64,000 nt of DNA, taken from NCBI RefSeq assembly GCF_037975245.1, contig NC_092577.1, forward strand, positions 3,493,501 to 3,557,500. Reading direction: 5' to 3'. This document shows positions 33,780 to 44,537 of this stretch, in pieces. How positions within the stretch are numbered: the stretch's first letter is position 1; each line of letters opens with the position of its first letter. Source of the DNA: Apostichopus japonicus. Taxonomy: Eukaryota; Echinodermata; Holothuroidea; Aspidochirotida; Stichopodidae. A program made the position numbers and the translations under genes. Under the pieces are notes generated by a model that did not search any database, had not been told where the DNA came from, and saw only the letters and a program-made list of their open reading frames with translations.

Positions 33780-35969
33780 TTACTTAAAACTTACTAAGTT
33801 GTACTGAAATATTTTCCCAGTTTTCCAGGTAGACACTAATAATTTTTCTCCTCTTCTGGTGCTCACCGTAGAAATACACGACGCGTCATCGTGCACATGT
33901 CTTGTTGCAAGTAAACGTTGTCCATCGCGACTGTATTGTACTAATAGGCGTTTAAATGAACTCATAGTAACTGCTGCCCACAACATGTAGATGAATTCAT
34001 TTTGGTCAGTGCATACGCCAATGGGCCAACAATTAGAGCTTTTGGTGTTTGGTTTGGCAAACTGGAACATAACCATGCAAGTCGAGCCCGTAATAGAGAT
34101 AGCGTAAGCTTCCATACCGGTTCTATCACACACTATTAGATTATTGCCGTTTACCGCAATGTCTCTGGGCCATCGAACGGTAGATGGAAGGCTAAGGGCA
34201 TGACTGTAATTCAATTGGTCATCGAAGACGGAAATATCTCGGCTGTCTTTATAACCAATGAATATGTCATTGTTGGCCTCATCAACAGTTACACATGATA
34301 CATCTTGACCAAAAGGCCAAACGCTATCGTTATTCTTTAAGTCCATCTCTGTATATGTGCCATCGCGAATGTCATATAGTCCAATTTCATTATTCCAACA
34401 AACTGTTACGACTTTGAACTTTGTCATAAAATCACAATAACGACATTCAAAAGCTAATTCGGATTCAATCTCGTCTTGTCTCAAAGTTGTACCTTTCAAA
34501 TCGATAACAGTAATGTGTGAATGATCTTGCGAAGACTCACCTGTGACGACAATGGTACCTTCTTCATTGCCAGTGATACCGTTAATGCCCCATTGTTTGG
34601 AGTGAATTCCATCGATATCAACCTCGTCATCAGCAACCTCACTGATGTCAACATGGGACTTTCTATCACAATTCTCAAATTTTGTTATCCTGATTTGCGA
34701 TAATACCTTAAAATCAGGAATCTCCCTGTCCATATCTCGCATCAAACTGTCGATCACAGAGCACATCATTGGTATGCACTGGATGTCAGCCCAATCATTT
34801 CGGATCGTAAGATGTGCGCTTACAGTCGCTTGGATATTGTTAAGCCTGCTATCAATCGAATCCCAAAAATCTGATATAGCTTTCATTTCTTCCTGGTTAC
34901 GCCTTGCATTTATTTCGATTTCTGACACGATACGTTTAAATTCTATCTTGAGGTTAGCAAGTTGATCGAACAGTTTACCTTGTTCTTGGTTATTTTCTGC
35001 TTGCAAAGCTTGAAAGGCGGTTTCTAATTCCTTATTCTCCTTTCCACATATTCTATCATACTCCTCATTCAATTCTTGAACTTGTTTCTTTAAACTGAGT
35101 TTATCTGTTGATATTTTTCCAAGGCTAAGTACATCTTCCATTTGTATCATTCCTCTGTCAAGTTTATCGACTTCATTGTGTATTTTGCCTTTAATAATTT
35201 CCTCCATGCGATCAAATTGGTTTTGAATATGGGTTTTTCGTCTTTCAACGACATGCTTTAACTTTTCTGTTGATTTCGTCATAAACGCACGCTTCTTTTG
35301 AACCCTTTCAATGTGATTCAACAAATTATCCATCTTTTGATTGATTCGATTTCGTTCTTCTGATGCCAAATAGGGTACGTCATTGCAAAGCTCGTGATCG
35401 GCATGCTCCACCAAAGAACATTCTCTACACATAAGATGGTTACCATGACATGTTCTGCAACAAAGTTCTAACATATTTTCGGGATGATCACGGCATCTGG
35501 AAATATCTGTTAGTGCAGCCCAATTTGCATTATTCAACTGTCCCGTTTTTAAGTCGTTCATTGATAGTGTACGATGTCGTGACTTAGATGTTGCTCCATG
35601 ATTATCAAAGCAATTCTGACAAATGAAATCATCACAATTGATGCAGAAAGCACCAGCATTCTCTATATTTCGACATGACAGACATTTCCTTCTTGTATCA
35701 ATAGCTTGCTTTATTCTGTGCAGTTGAAGTATGTTCTTCATACTGATGTCAACAAGGAGTCCCTCTACTCCATTCTCTGGTAGTGCGTGAACTATTCCAC
35801 AATCAGGACATTGTAATTTGTTATCATTTCCATCGATAAGACCCATGAGACAACTGGCACAGTATCGATGAAGACATGATAGAAGCTTTGGTTCCTTTAG
35901 CTCATTGAGACAGATGGAGCATATTAGTAAGCTATCATCTGTTTCTGAGAACGGTAACATGGATGTCAT
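33780..35969 (-). CDS. TRIM family protein, second subfamily (RING, two B-boxes, coiled coil, beta-propeller-like C-terminus)
   Basis: Intact 729-residue frame from ATG at 35969 (preceded on the minus strand by CTGCAAAG, a possible 5' UTR acceptor) to the stop at 33780. RING: Cys17, Cys20, Cys32, His34, Cys37, Cys40, Cys54, Cys57. B-box 1 about residues 93-135 (CLSCRNIENAGAFCINCDDF), B-box 2 about 158-200 (CRDHPENMLELCCRTC). A long coiled coil spans about 205-400. The C-terminus has blade-like segments (GTIVVTGESS, GLYDIRDGT, SRDISVFDDQL, NNLIVCDRTG, KTGKIFQYNL). Same architecture as the genes at 22748 and 47464 but clearly diverged through the whole length, so it is an older paralogue. Probable E3 ubiquitin ligase; the substrate is unknown. 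The promoter side carries a 245-bp direct duplication. Confidence 0.93.
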   Translation of the reverse strand: MTSMLPFSETDDSLLICSICLNELKEPKLLSCLHRYCASCLMGLIDGNDNKLQCPDCGIVHALPENGVEGLLVDISMKNILQLHRIKQAIDTRRKCLSCRNIENAGAFCINCDDFICQNCFDNHGATSKSRHRTLSMNDLKTGQLNNANWAALTDISRCRDHPENMLELCCRTCHGNHLMCRECSLVEHADHELCNDVPYLASEERNRINQKMDNLLNHIERVQKKRAFMTKSTEKLKHVVERRKTHIQNQFDRMEEIIKGKIHNEVDKLDRGMIQMEDVLSLGKISTDKLSLKKQVQELNEEYDRICGKENKELETAFQALQAENNQEQGKLFDQLANLKIEFKRIVSEIEINARRNQEEMKAISDFWDSIDSRLNNIQATVSAHLTIRNDWADIQCIPMMCSVIDSLMRDMDREIPDFKVLSQIRITKFENCDRKSHVDISEVADDEVDIDGIHSKQWGINGITGNEEGTIVVTGESSQDHSHITVIDLKGTTLRQDEIESELAFECRYCDFMTKFKVVTVCWNNEIGLYDIRDGTYTEMDLKNNDSVWPFGQDVSCVTVDEANNDIFIGYKDSRDISVFDDQLNYSHALSLPSTVRWPRDIAVNGNNLIVCDRTGMEAYAISITGSTCMVMFQFAKPNTKSSNCWPIGVCTDQNEFIYMLWAAVTMSSFKRLLVQYSRDGQRLLATRHVHDDASCISTVSTRRGEKLLVSTWKTGKIFQYNLVSFK

Positions 35970-36053
35970 CTTTGCAGACCTGGAATGAGCTGGGTCAGGA
36001 ATGAATGGAAATACACGTATTCAAACTTTATTAATTACCAAGGGATCTCAGTG

Positions 36054-36598
36054 CATAATACGTATACCATGAGATGGAGCATTTTGTATGCCTGCTTGCG
36101 TAATTATTAGTCCAATTTCTGCTTCAAATAAAAGCCAACATGATAATGACGTTGATTAATAATAAGCGAATACGGTGTCTAATCAGTAGGTTAGCGACGC
36201 CTCTCCACACAGTACTAATCACATTCATATCTAATAAAAGGATTAAGTTATTAAGTTCATGGTTTCCTTTTCCATGGGACTAAAATGATTATATCGCTTA
36301 ATACGTATACCATGCGATGGAGCATTTCGTATGCCTGCTTGCGTAATTATTAGTCCAAATTCTGCTTCAAATAAAAGCCAACATGATAATGACGTTACTT
36401 AATAATAAGCGACTAAGGTGTCTTATCAGTAGATTATTAACGCTTCTCCATACAATACTAATCACATTCACAATTTTTTTACAGCAAGTAATTGAAGAGA
36501 TATTTCCATTAGCAGATTGCGGAGACATTTGTGAATATCTAATAAAAGGATAAAGTTCATCGTTTCTTCTTTCATGGGAATAAAATGATTATATCGCT
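36054..36598. repeat. Direct duplication of a ~245-bp segment upstream of the TRIM gene
   Basis: 36054-36298 and 36300-36598 are near-identical: both contain ATACGTATACCATG, GGAGCATTTxGTATGCCTGC and AAAGCCAACATGATAATGAC, and end in AAAATGATTATATCGCT. The second copy has extra sequence near 36475-36535. It lies 85-630 bp upstream of the start codon, so it may include duplicated regulatory sites; that is inference. Confidence 0.85.
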
Positions 36599-38459
36599 AT
36601 ATTAAGGGTGCTTTGCAAAGAACAATCTGTAAGAAGTTGACCTGATTGGAAGATTCCATATAGGTGTTGCTTGTTTAGACTATAGGGACTCTCAATGTTG
36701 ACTTAATACCACCTTGCCTGTCTAGTTTATATTGCTTGAGCTTCATTGACTTACGTGTGTCCTCTTCATTTGATAGATATATGGATGGATGGATGGATTG
36801 ATGGATGGATGAATGGATCGATAGATGGATGGATGATTGGATAGTTAGATATATAAACACGCTATTCTATCGCGTTGCAGCTAGTTAGATCTCTTTAAGA
36901 AGTACTGCTATCACATAAATAGTAGTGTTTTCACATATATGACATGTCTCTCTTACAGTGAAGTTGTTGCAACGGTGAAATAACTCTCTATCTAACCTGT
37001 TGATAGTTCTTAAGCAACAGAAATATTATAAAGAATATGCTTGGTGTTTTCCTTTTTACATTAACCACTATAAGTAAATATTGACCTATCATTCATATTT
37101 TAATATATATTTTTTTCTTATTCTGTTCACTTACATTGAAGCCTTACCTTGACCAAAGTAGGCTTCGTCTACTGCGTAAAGTGTCACTCTGGGACAAGTC
37201 AAACCTTCTGTATTTGTTGTAAGGGAAACATGAAGAGTAGACCTAAGTTAGTTCTACTCCTTAATGACAACGTCAAAGCCAATGGATGTCACAAAGTTAC
37301 GATCTCGCGACACTTCCTTATAGCTCTGTAGCTGGCGACAAGTGGATCGTTTCTTTGATGATAAATTTGAGTTACGCACTTGAACTATCTCAAGTTCAAA
37401 TTGTAAGATATGCAACATCCAACACTTGATTTTAATGGTTAGCAGTTATAGCTACTGAAGAGGCCACAGTGGTTGAAGTAAGCTACTTTAAATGTACTAT
37501 TGTATTACACCGTTACTTGTGATTTAACTATTTAAACACACAATACGAGACATCCCCTTGCGTAAATTTTAACTAAATTTCTGAATATTTCTGGATATTT
37601 GTAGAGATTTCAAATTTAGAGTGTTACCAAAAAATAAAACAATATCCATGAAATATTTAAACAAAATATAAATAAAAGGATTTGAATATATTTACTCCAT
37701 GAGTTGGATTTTCCATGATTTTGTAATTCGTGTTTCTAATTTTGTTTGATGTGTAGTTAACTATTGCAACGTCAAATATTGTTTATTTAATTAAAGGTAT
37801 ATTTTGGCAGACGATGTAACACTAATTAAAATGAAATAATATTCCACACTGTCAGTTAAAAAAAAACCATCATTACATCTTGTTCATGATTCGAGTGATG
37901 AATGATTGAAAATATCCTATTTCGACTGACTAATCGTTCCATATTCACTCAAAAGAATCATAGAATGTGCCCCGTGATGTCATCATTTACAAACGTTCTT
38001 CAAAAGCTTGACTTTCCTATTTCAATTCTCATCTTGGTTTGTCCTTGATTATTTGCTAATTACTCTAAATTCATCATTTTTTAAAAGGCAATATGTTTAA
38101 TATTACTCGTCTCTGTTGATATATGATTTGAATATGATGAAGCGAGACAAAACAATGTTTGCTCAATTCCTGTTACCAGATGCATTCATACAATTTTACA
38201 TATATTATCAAGTCTGCATATAACAAGCCATGTTAGAATTAATTTATAAATCGTTTGGTTAACATACGGGTCATATTGAATACTGAATATCATGGCATGT
38301 ACAGAAGCAACGTCCTAAGGCTTTGTACCAGATTAAAGCAATTCAACGGAAGGATAAACAAGTACAAAGAGCACATATTGCACATCACGCACGCATGTCA
38401 GAAGGTCACCCAGCAGTCACTCTTCTATATGAAACAAACATAATATGTGACCAATATAC
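36599..38459. other. Intergenic; (GGAT)n at 36781-36844
   Basis: The microsatellite is built from GGAT with GAAT and GATC variants. A cysteine-rich open stretch near 37150-37330 is discussed in the findings. The rest is AT-rich and unassigned. Confidence 0.5.
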
Positions 38460-39012
38460 AACCGAGCAATGTCAACAGGTAATAAAAGTTCCTTTTGTTG
38501 GATTCGAATCTCGTGGTGTTTGTCAAGGATACAAGCTAATTCAAACAAACCTGTCTGTAAAGGAATGCTTAAAAAAGAAATATCCCGTAAGCAACGAGAT
38601 ATCTGCGTTCGCCCTAGCTGCAGTGTTAGCAGTGTTGGCAGCCATTTAAAGACAGATCACTGCCTGTTTCCTTGTGGGAAACACTCCAACTCACCATGTT
38701 AATGTCCCCCCCCCCCCCCATTCGCCCTAGCTGCGTGGCTTGTACTGCTGACAGCCCTGCATCTAACATGCAGATCACTGCACTCAGCAGGTGCTATCCA
38801 AGTAATGAAGCGGCAACAGTTATTCCCCCCCCTTACCTCCCACCCCTCCAAGATGTAAGTTAAAGTTGACACAGTACATGTTGCCAATATGAGTATCTAT
38901 AATCTGGCTCTGTGATATGTGTAATCACTCGTGGATGAATGATAAGACGGATATAATGGTTGAAACGGATGAAACGCATGGAACGGATGAAATGAATGAT
39001 ATAAAAGAATGA
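38460..39012. other. Unassigned stretch with possible exon and a small duplication
   Basis: Around 38482-38649 a plus-strand frame contains VPFVGFESRGVCQGYKLI and SVKECLKKKYP and ends in a hydrophobic tail (AFALAAVLAVLAAI). An alternative donor GTAAGC sits at 38588. The phrase TTCGCCCTAGCTGC occurs at about 38610 and 38720, showing a local duplication with a poly-C run between. Coding status is uncertain. Confidence 0.3.
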
Positions 39013-39092
39013 TGAGGATGAAGTGGACGAAGTGAACGAAGTGGACAAAGTGAACGAAGTGGGCGAAGTGGACAAAGTGCACGAAGTGGGTG
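39013..39092 (+). repeat. 9-bp minisatellite, about 9 copies
   Basis: Units of GAAGTGGAC with variants GAAGTGAAC, AAAGTGAAC and GAAGTGGGC. The unit length keeps several frames open; no gene is called. Confidence 0.9.
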
Positions 39093-39982
39093 AATGGATG
39101 AATAGATGGATTAAATTGCCGAATTACAGTCTACAATTCTAGCTGGCAGTGCGATTTCGATTCTTAAACATGAAAACCTTTTGATGTTTTATTTGCTGTC
39201 AATCTTGCATTAAAATGAAGCAACTCCCAATTCGGCGGAGCCAACATTTATTATCAATATCAAATACGACTTAAACATTGAGAAAAAACCCTGTTACGAT
39301 AGATGTTTCATTGCGAAAATTCACCTTTGTTTCCGTCGAATTTTGCAATGTTCGGCTTTACATGCATGATATAACATACGACGCCAATCGTCTGTAATGA
39401 GTGTGAAACGCAACACACAACTGCTGTTAAAACTAGCGCAATGTAATTTTATGACGCTTCATTTAAATCGAACGCAGAATAGTTTGACCTTGAAAGGCTA
39501 ACTAATTGCATTAAAAGAAACAACTTGCAAGAAAAAGTTCGATCATCATCACTTTTATTCACCAATTTCTTTACTTTGCCATCGAATATTGAACACGTTT
39601 TATTATTTTGTAAGCGTCCAATATAACTTATATAAAAAGACGAATTAACCTTATAAATAATGAAATGGCAGACAAAAGTCGCATCTGTGTTCTTCTTTTT
39701 CACCTACCATGAAAGTTATAAGCATGATTTTATGAGAACTTGTGATCAATTAAACTGTTTCCCGCCTTATTTTTATATCAGATTTGGCACTATCATTTCA
39801 CAGATGTTTCACGTAACCTCGAAATAACAATGTTCAGTCGGACATGTGTTATCAATTATACATTATTTAGCAAGTAAATGAGTCAATACCTTTCACACAT
39901 AGGATGCAACAGTTACTTGTTCATAAAGGAAAAAGTTTTTGAGCAGATGATCACTGCCCGTTGACCAACTCAAAAGAAAAGG
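39093..39982. other. Intergenic, upstream of the secreted-peptide gene
   Basis: No coding signal recognised. It presumably contains the promoter region of the gene starting at 40022. Confidence 0.4.
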
Positions 39983-39990
39983 TTATAAAT
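39983..39990 (+). promoter_or_regulatory. TATA-like box
   Basis: TTATAAAT lies 32 bases upstream of the ATG at 40022. This spacing would give a transcription start only a few bases before the ATG, which fits a short secreted-peptide gene. It is a sequence match only. Confidence 0.45.
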
Positions 39991-40021
39991 CAGCCAGAGA
40001 TTAACCGTAATTGATACAAAG

Positions 40022-41377
40022 ATGGCGTCGTTCCATGTGCTTGCCTTATTAGTATTAGTGGTTGGATATGCTAATTCTTACTGTATTGAAGGTAATATTA
40101 ATTCTTGTTTTCGTTTCAACGTCAAGTGAACTTGCTAGAAAACCTAAACGAAAGTAAATCAGCAATATACTGGACAAACTAAAACATTTTCTATGCATTT
40201 AAACCAAACGTAGATGAGGAAGCATTTATTTCAATGTAGTTTTCCATATCTCGTCGCCTAGACACCTTTTTGTTGCATAAACCAGACGGTAGAGGCACGT
40301 CGTCAGAGGCCATTAATTCATTATTTGAATGAAGCCGTGGCTAGTTAATCTGACTATACTTTAATGGCTATGAGACATTAAGATCGACAAATCTATCAAA
40401 ATCTGTTCAGTTCCAGCTGCTTTTAAAAAAGTGTTGGGTATCTCTGTCATGTGAGGTGGATCCAGAATTTTATAAAGAATCCGTTGAAGCCGACTTCCAT
40501 GTAGGTTGTGTAGCATTAAAAGATAATGTTTCAGTCACTCCATGGTGAATGATGAGACATTTTTTATTATGAGTTAGGTCTATTATTAGGTATAAGCTTT
40601 TAGTAGAGTATGTCTAGTACAAACGGTTTTCAATGTCATCATGATGTGCTCCGCTGCTTGTACGAAATTAATCAGTTAATGTATGAAGATATATAGCTAG
40701 GCTAGTACAAAGATATATAGCAAGGCTAGCATAATATGTTGGTTTACCATTATAATATTACACGGGCTTCATACTCTTGTAAGTATGTAGTCATCGTTGG
40801 TTTACTGGAAAAGTTCCACATTGTCTACTATCAGAAAATCCTGCTAAATGAGTAACATCTTGAATTTATTGGAATATCTTTATGAAAGGAAATTGTTGAC
40901 ATATTTCGATGAGACTTCAGGGAAAGAACAGAGTGACACTTGTCAATAGAATTCCTTTGAATTTCATTTTGTAAGGTTTGTAGGCTATCCGAACATTAAG
41001 CGAGGAAGAAAAAGTAATCTGCAAAATTTGGCACTAGCATTGTTTTGAAATACAATTACAAAACTTCGTAAAGGAACTTCTCAAATTAGATTATACAAGC
41101 CAGAAAATTCAAGCCATAACTTATAATACAACATTGTAGTGTAGAATTTACATAGTAATGTAAACAAATATATTTCAATTGCGTAGTAGAATGATCTTGT
41201 GCTTTTACATTTACAACCTTAAATATATTTTCAATAATTCCGATTGTTTCAGTTTACATCGATCCACCAGTTGGCCCGGAGAATGCCCGTTGCCAGCAGG
41301 ATTTTTTCAGCAGTAGCCACCCATGTACAGATTGCTCTTGCAACGAAAGTGGAACAAACTACAAATGTTGTTATTAG
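40022..41377 (+). CDS. Small cysteine-rich secreted peptide, beta-microseminoprotein (PSP94)-like; two exons visible
   Basis: Exon 1 (40022-40091) encodes a 23-residue hydrophobic signal peptide, MASFHVLALLVLVVGYANS then YCIE, with donor GTAATA. Exon 2 starts at 41253 after TTTCAG and joins in phase. It encodes YIDPPVGPENARC, then SSSHPC, TDCSC and KCCY, ending at TAG 41375-41377. The product would be 64 residues, with seven cysteines after the core of the signal. The Cys order, with H-x-C-x2-C-x-C and a final C-C, resembles the N-terminal domain of MSMB/PSP94 (C-x2-C-x-C then C-C). The stop overlaps a strong donor (TA|GTAAGA), and vertebrate MSMB has further exons, so exon 2 may splice on to an exon I did not find. 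Expected to be secreted. In sea cucumbers PSP94-like genes are, from memory, expanded and linked to gut regeneration. Confidence 0.65.
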
Positions 41378-41476
41378 TAAGAAAAATTTAATAAAATATT
41401 ATGCAGTCTTTGTCACATGTGCCTTAGTCATTTGCTTTAATGTTGAAGTTCTTTTCACCGCACTTAACCTCCATTT

Positions 41477-41478
<2 letters not shown>

Positions 41479-41534
<56 letters not shown>
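41479..41534. repeat. (AT)n microsatellite
   Basis: About 56 bases of perfect AT repeat just downstream of exon 2 of the secreted-peptide gene. Confidence 0.97.
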
Positions 41535-41535
<1 letters not shown>

Positions 41536-41599
41536 AATTATCGATCATTATAGTAACTTTAAATAACAGTGTTAATCTAGTTCGGGTAGCCATAAAAAC

Positions 41600-41800
41600 C
41601 GTTCGATTTAAATTGACATATACCGATTTATTTTACTTATCATCGATTTAAATTGGCATATGTCGATTTAAATCGACGATATATCTAATTAAACTGGTAT
41701 ATGCGATTTAAATCGGTAGAAGTCAATTTAAGCTGCTGGAAACTGGTATAAGTCGAAGGAAATTGGTATATGTCGATTTAAATCGGTATAAGTCGATCTC
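41600..41800 (+). repeat. Degenerate ~20-30 bp repeat
   Basis: Variants of TCGATTTAAATCGGTATATG occur about eight times. TCGATTTAAATCG is itself palindromic. It ends at the TRIM pseudogene. Confidence 0.75.
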
Positions 41801-41824
41801 CCACGATTTGAGACTGATGGCCCA

Positions 41825-44470
41825 CCATATACCAGCATAGTCACAGACGAGGAGATTACCTCTATATACAGTGATAACAGTTACATCATTACATCTGGTA
41901 CTGTTATCGAGTGACAGTTATGCAGCTGATCAGTAAATACATAAATATATCTGCTCTCAGTACCAACAATGATGCGTTTTTTGACAGGATCAGTTGTTAC
42001 ACACCTCACGTTCAGATCTGCTGGCCAGTTTACGATGACGTCACCAACATTCGTCTTGTCATATGAACCATCAAGAATATCATAAATACCGATTTCATCA
42101 GGAGTACAAGCTGTTGCAATCTTGTGAGGAGATAGTAAACAACGATACCGATAGATTGCTTGTGTTGATTTTTATCCTATCCTGACTTTCTAAGTTTCCT
42201 TTCCTATTAAGGACATAGATGCGGGAGATAATGTCTTTAGTACCACCCGTGATAACAGAAATACCATCTAAGGTGCTGGTTATATAATCGATGTACCAAG
42301 TTACATGGGTTTTGAACCCCTAAACTTTAACTACAGACTCTTGTGTTCACTAATCGTTACGTTATCAAATAGAAATTTCGTTATATCACCGATTATAAAC
42401 TCAGATAAATATTCTATGTTTGGAGAAATCCTTTTTATTTCTTGTATCAGAGGTTTACGTGCTTCTCTAATATCAGGGAGACAATAAGCGTCTGCCCTTA
42501 ATCTTCTCCGTAACGTCTGTCACATAAGGTCAGGATGCTCTCTTTCCACCCCTGTCGATCTTCTGCAGCTCTTCTCACATCGGACCAGCTTCTCCAGCCA
42601 TTCTTGTCTCTCTCTTTAGTTGCTGTCCTTCTCCAAGTCGTCTTGGGTCTGCCAACCTTCCTCCTTCCTTCTGGTGCCCATTCCATTGCTACTCTTGCAT
42701 GATGTCCTGTCTCCTTCCTCATAATATGACCAATCCAATTCCATCTGCGTCTCCGTATCTCTACACTTATTCTATTTATGCCTGTTTGCTGCATAGTTCT
42801 GTCCAAGGTGTTTTCAGTATTCTTCGTATGTACTTGAACTGAAAAGCATCCAACTTTTGCTCCTCTCTCTTTGTTACTTTCCAAGCTTCGCTTCCATATA
42901 ACAGCACTGATTTTACTAGCGTTTTAAATAGTGTTACTTTTGTCTTTCTGCCTATTGCACCATTTGCCCATATTCTTCCTAGGTTTCTAAATGCACCACG
43001 TTCCTTTCCTAATCTGTTTTTGATGTATTCTGTACCTCCTCCATCTTTACTGACTTTGGCCCCCAGTTATACGAACTCCTCTACGTCTTCCACTTCTATG
43101 TTGTTGATTTTCAGTGGCGCATCTACCCTGTTATTCATTCTCATGTGCTTACATTTCTTCACATTAATATTCAAACCGATTCTTCCTGCCATCTCTTCTA
43201 CTTTCTCTGTCTTTTTCTGGATGTGGTCATGCCTTGCCGATAACAAGGCAATATCGTCCGCAAAATCCAGATCCTCAAGCTGCGTGGTAAATCTCCATCT
43301 GATGCCTCTTCTTTCTCCTGCAAGTACTCTCTTCATCATCCAATCTATTGCTAACAAAAACAGGAACCCGCTCATGACACATCCTTGTTTTATCCCAGAT
43401 GTTACGTGGAAGCACTCAGTTGTTTCACCTTCATCCATAAGTGCGCATTCAACGTTGTCATATAAAGCCTTCACAATTCTAATTATCTTGTCTGGTATCT
43501 GGTACTTAAACTGTTGCGATGTAGAGAGACGAAAGCTTTCTCAAAATCAATAAATTGCACATACAGAGGTGAGTTCCATTCATTTGACTGCTCCAGGATG
43601 TTACGCAGTGTAAAAATCTGCTCTGTTGTACTCCTGTTTGTACGAAAACCAGCTTGTTCTTGTCTCAAAACCTTGTCCACTCCATCCTTTAATCTGTTGA
43701 TGAGCACTCTTCCGAAGATCTTGCTCATAACTGGCAGCAATGTCACGTCTCTCCAGTTGCTGCAATCTGTGAGGTCCATTTTTTTGGGGGGGGGGGATTT
43801 TAACAATTAACCCCTTGTTCCATCTTTTGGGGTTGTCTCCTCTGTCCATATTAAATTAAAGAGGTCTGTTATTCTTTCCACTGTAGCATTTACATCAGCT
43901 TTTAACATTTCAGCTGTTACTTGATCTAAACCTGGGGATTTGCCATTGCCAGTCTTAATCAATGCATCGTGTACTTCCAGCCTTGTAATAACACCTATGT
44001 CGATTTCGACCGCTGCTTCAACACGCTCGTCAGTTTCATGAACCCAGTTCAATGGATCACCTCTGTTTAACACGGCTAAAAATGATCCTTCCATCTATCT
44101 TTTCTAGCCTGCTTGTCTTTAAAAATATTACCATCTATGTCCTTAACAGCAGCAGTAGTGCTCTTTCATATACCTGTCAATTTCCGTGTTATAGCGTAAA
44201 CCTCTTTATAAGCCTTCCATTCTCTGCTGCTCTGCTGCTCTCTCGTCACTTCTAGCACTTCTCTTTACTTCTCTGTCTTTTATTCTGTAATTCTCTCTCC
44301 ATCTCTCTTTGATCCTCTCCGATTTTGTGCTATTAATCTTCATATTAATTTCCCCCCTTTCATCTGCCTCAACCCATGTCTCTGTTGAGATCCAAGGTTT
44401 ACTTACTCTCTTGGTGTATCCTAATATCAGGGAGACACTAAGCGTCTGCCCACTCGTCTTTATATGCATA
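41825..44470 (-). pseudogene. TRIM pseudogene split by a LINE (block 3)
   Basis: 41825-42497 (minus strand) matches the intact TRIM genes from the coiled-coil end to mid-propeller, for example TGATCCTGTCAAAAAACGCA opposite the VTTDPVNK region. Frames are broken by small indels, and the 3' end of the gene is missing. Homology pauses at the LINE and resumes for 18 bases after it (44452-44469, matching the coding for DEWADAQ), then stops at a TA-rich run. RING and B-boxes are lost. It is the block-3 counterpart of the pseudogene at 10926-12560, since both share the same upstream flank. Confidence 0.87.
42498..44421 (-). mobile_element. 5'-truncated RTE-like LINE with 30-bp target-site duplication
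   Basis: Minus-strand pieces run in order from 44421 to 42498. They are KRVSKPWISTETW (linker after the endonuclease), GNGKSPGLDQVTAEML, NWRDVTLLPVMSKIFGRVLI, EQAGFRTNRSTTEQIFTLR, FIDFEKAF, GIKQGCVMSGFLFLLAIDWM, LDFADDIALLSARHD (catalytic motif) and RRRWNWIGHIMRKE, ending GRPKTTWRRT and a stop TAA. The flanking repeat is 42468-42497 and 44422-44451 with one mismatch. The element ends exactly at its stop codon, with no 3' UTR. Several frame changes show it is dead. The clade name is inference from the RT motifs. Confidence 0.9.
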
Positions 44471-44471
44471 A

Positions 44472-44502
<31 letters not shown>

Positions 44503-44537
44503 TATATATATATAAATAGATAATATATATATATATA
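44470..44537. repeat. (TA)n-rich microsatellite
   Basis: TA runs interrupted by AAAA and AAATAGATA. It corresponds in position to the TA runs at 12600-12640 and 12989-13020 in block 1. Confidence 0.9.

Noticed and set aside
38897-39082. HFVHFVHF-type open frames
   Set aside because: Translation of the 9-bp minisatellite.
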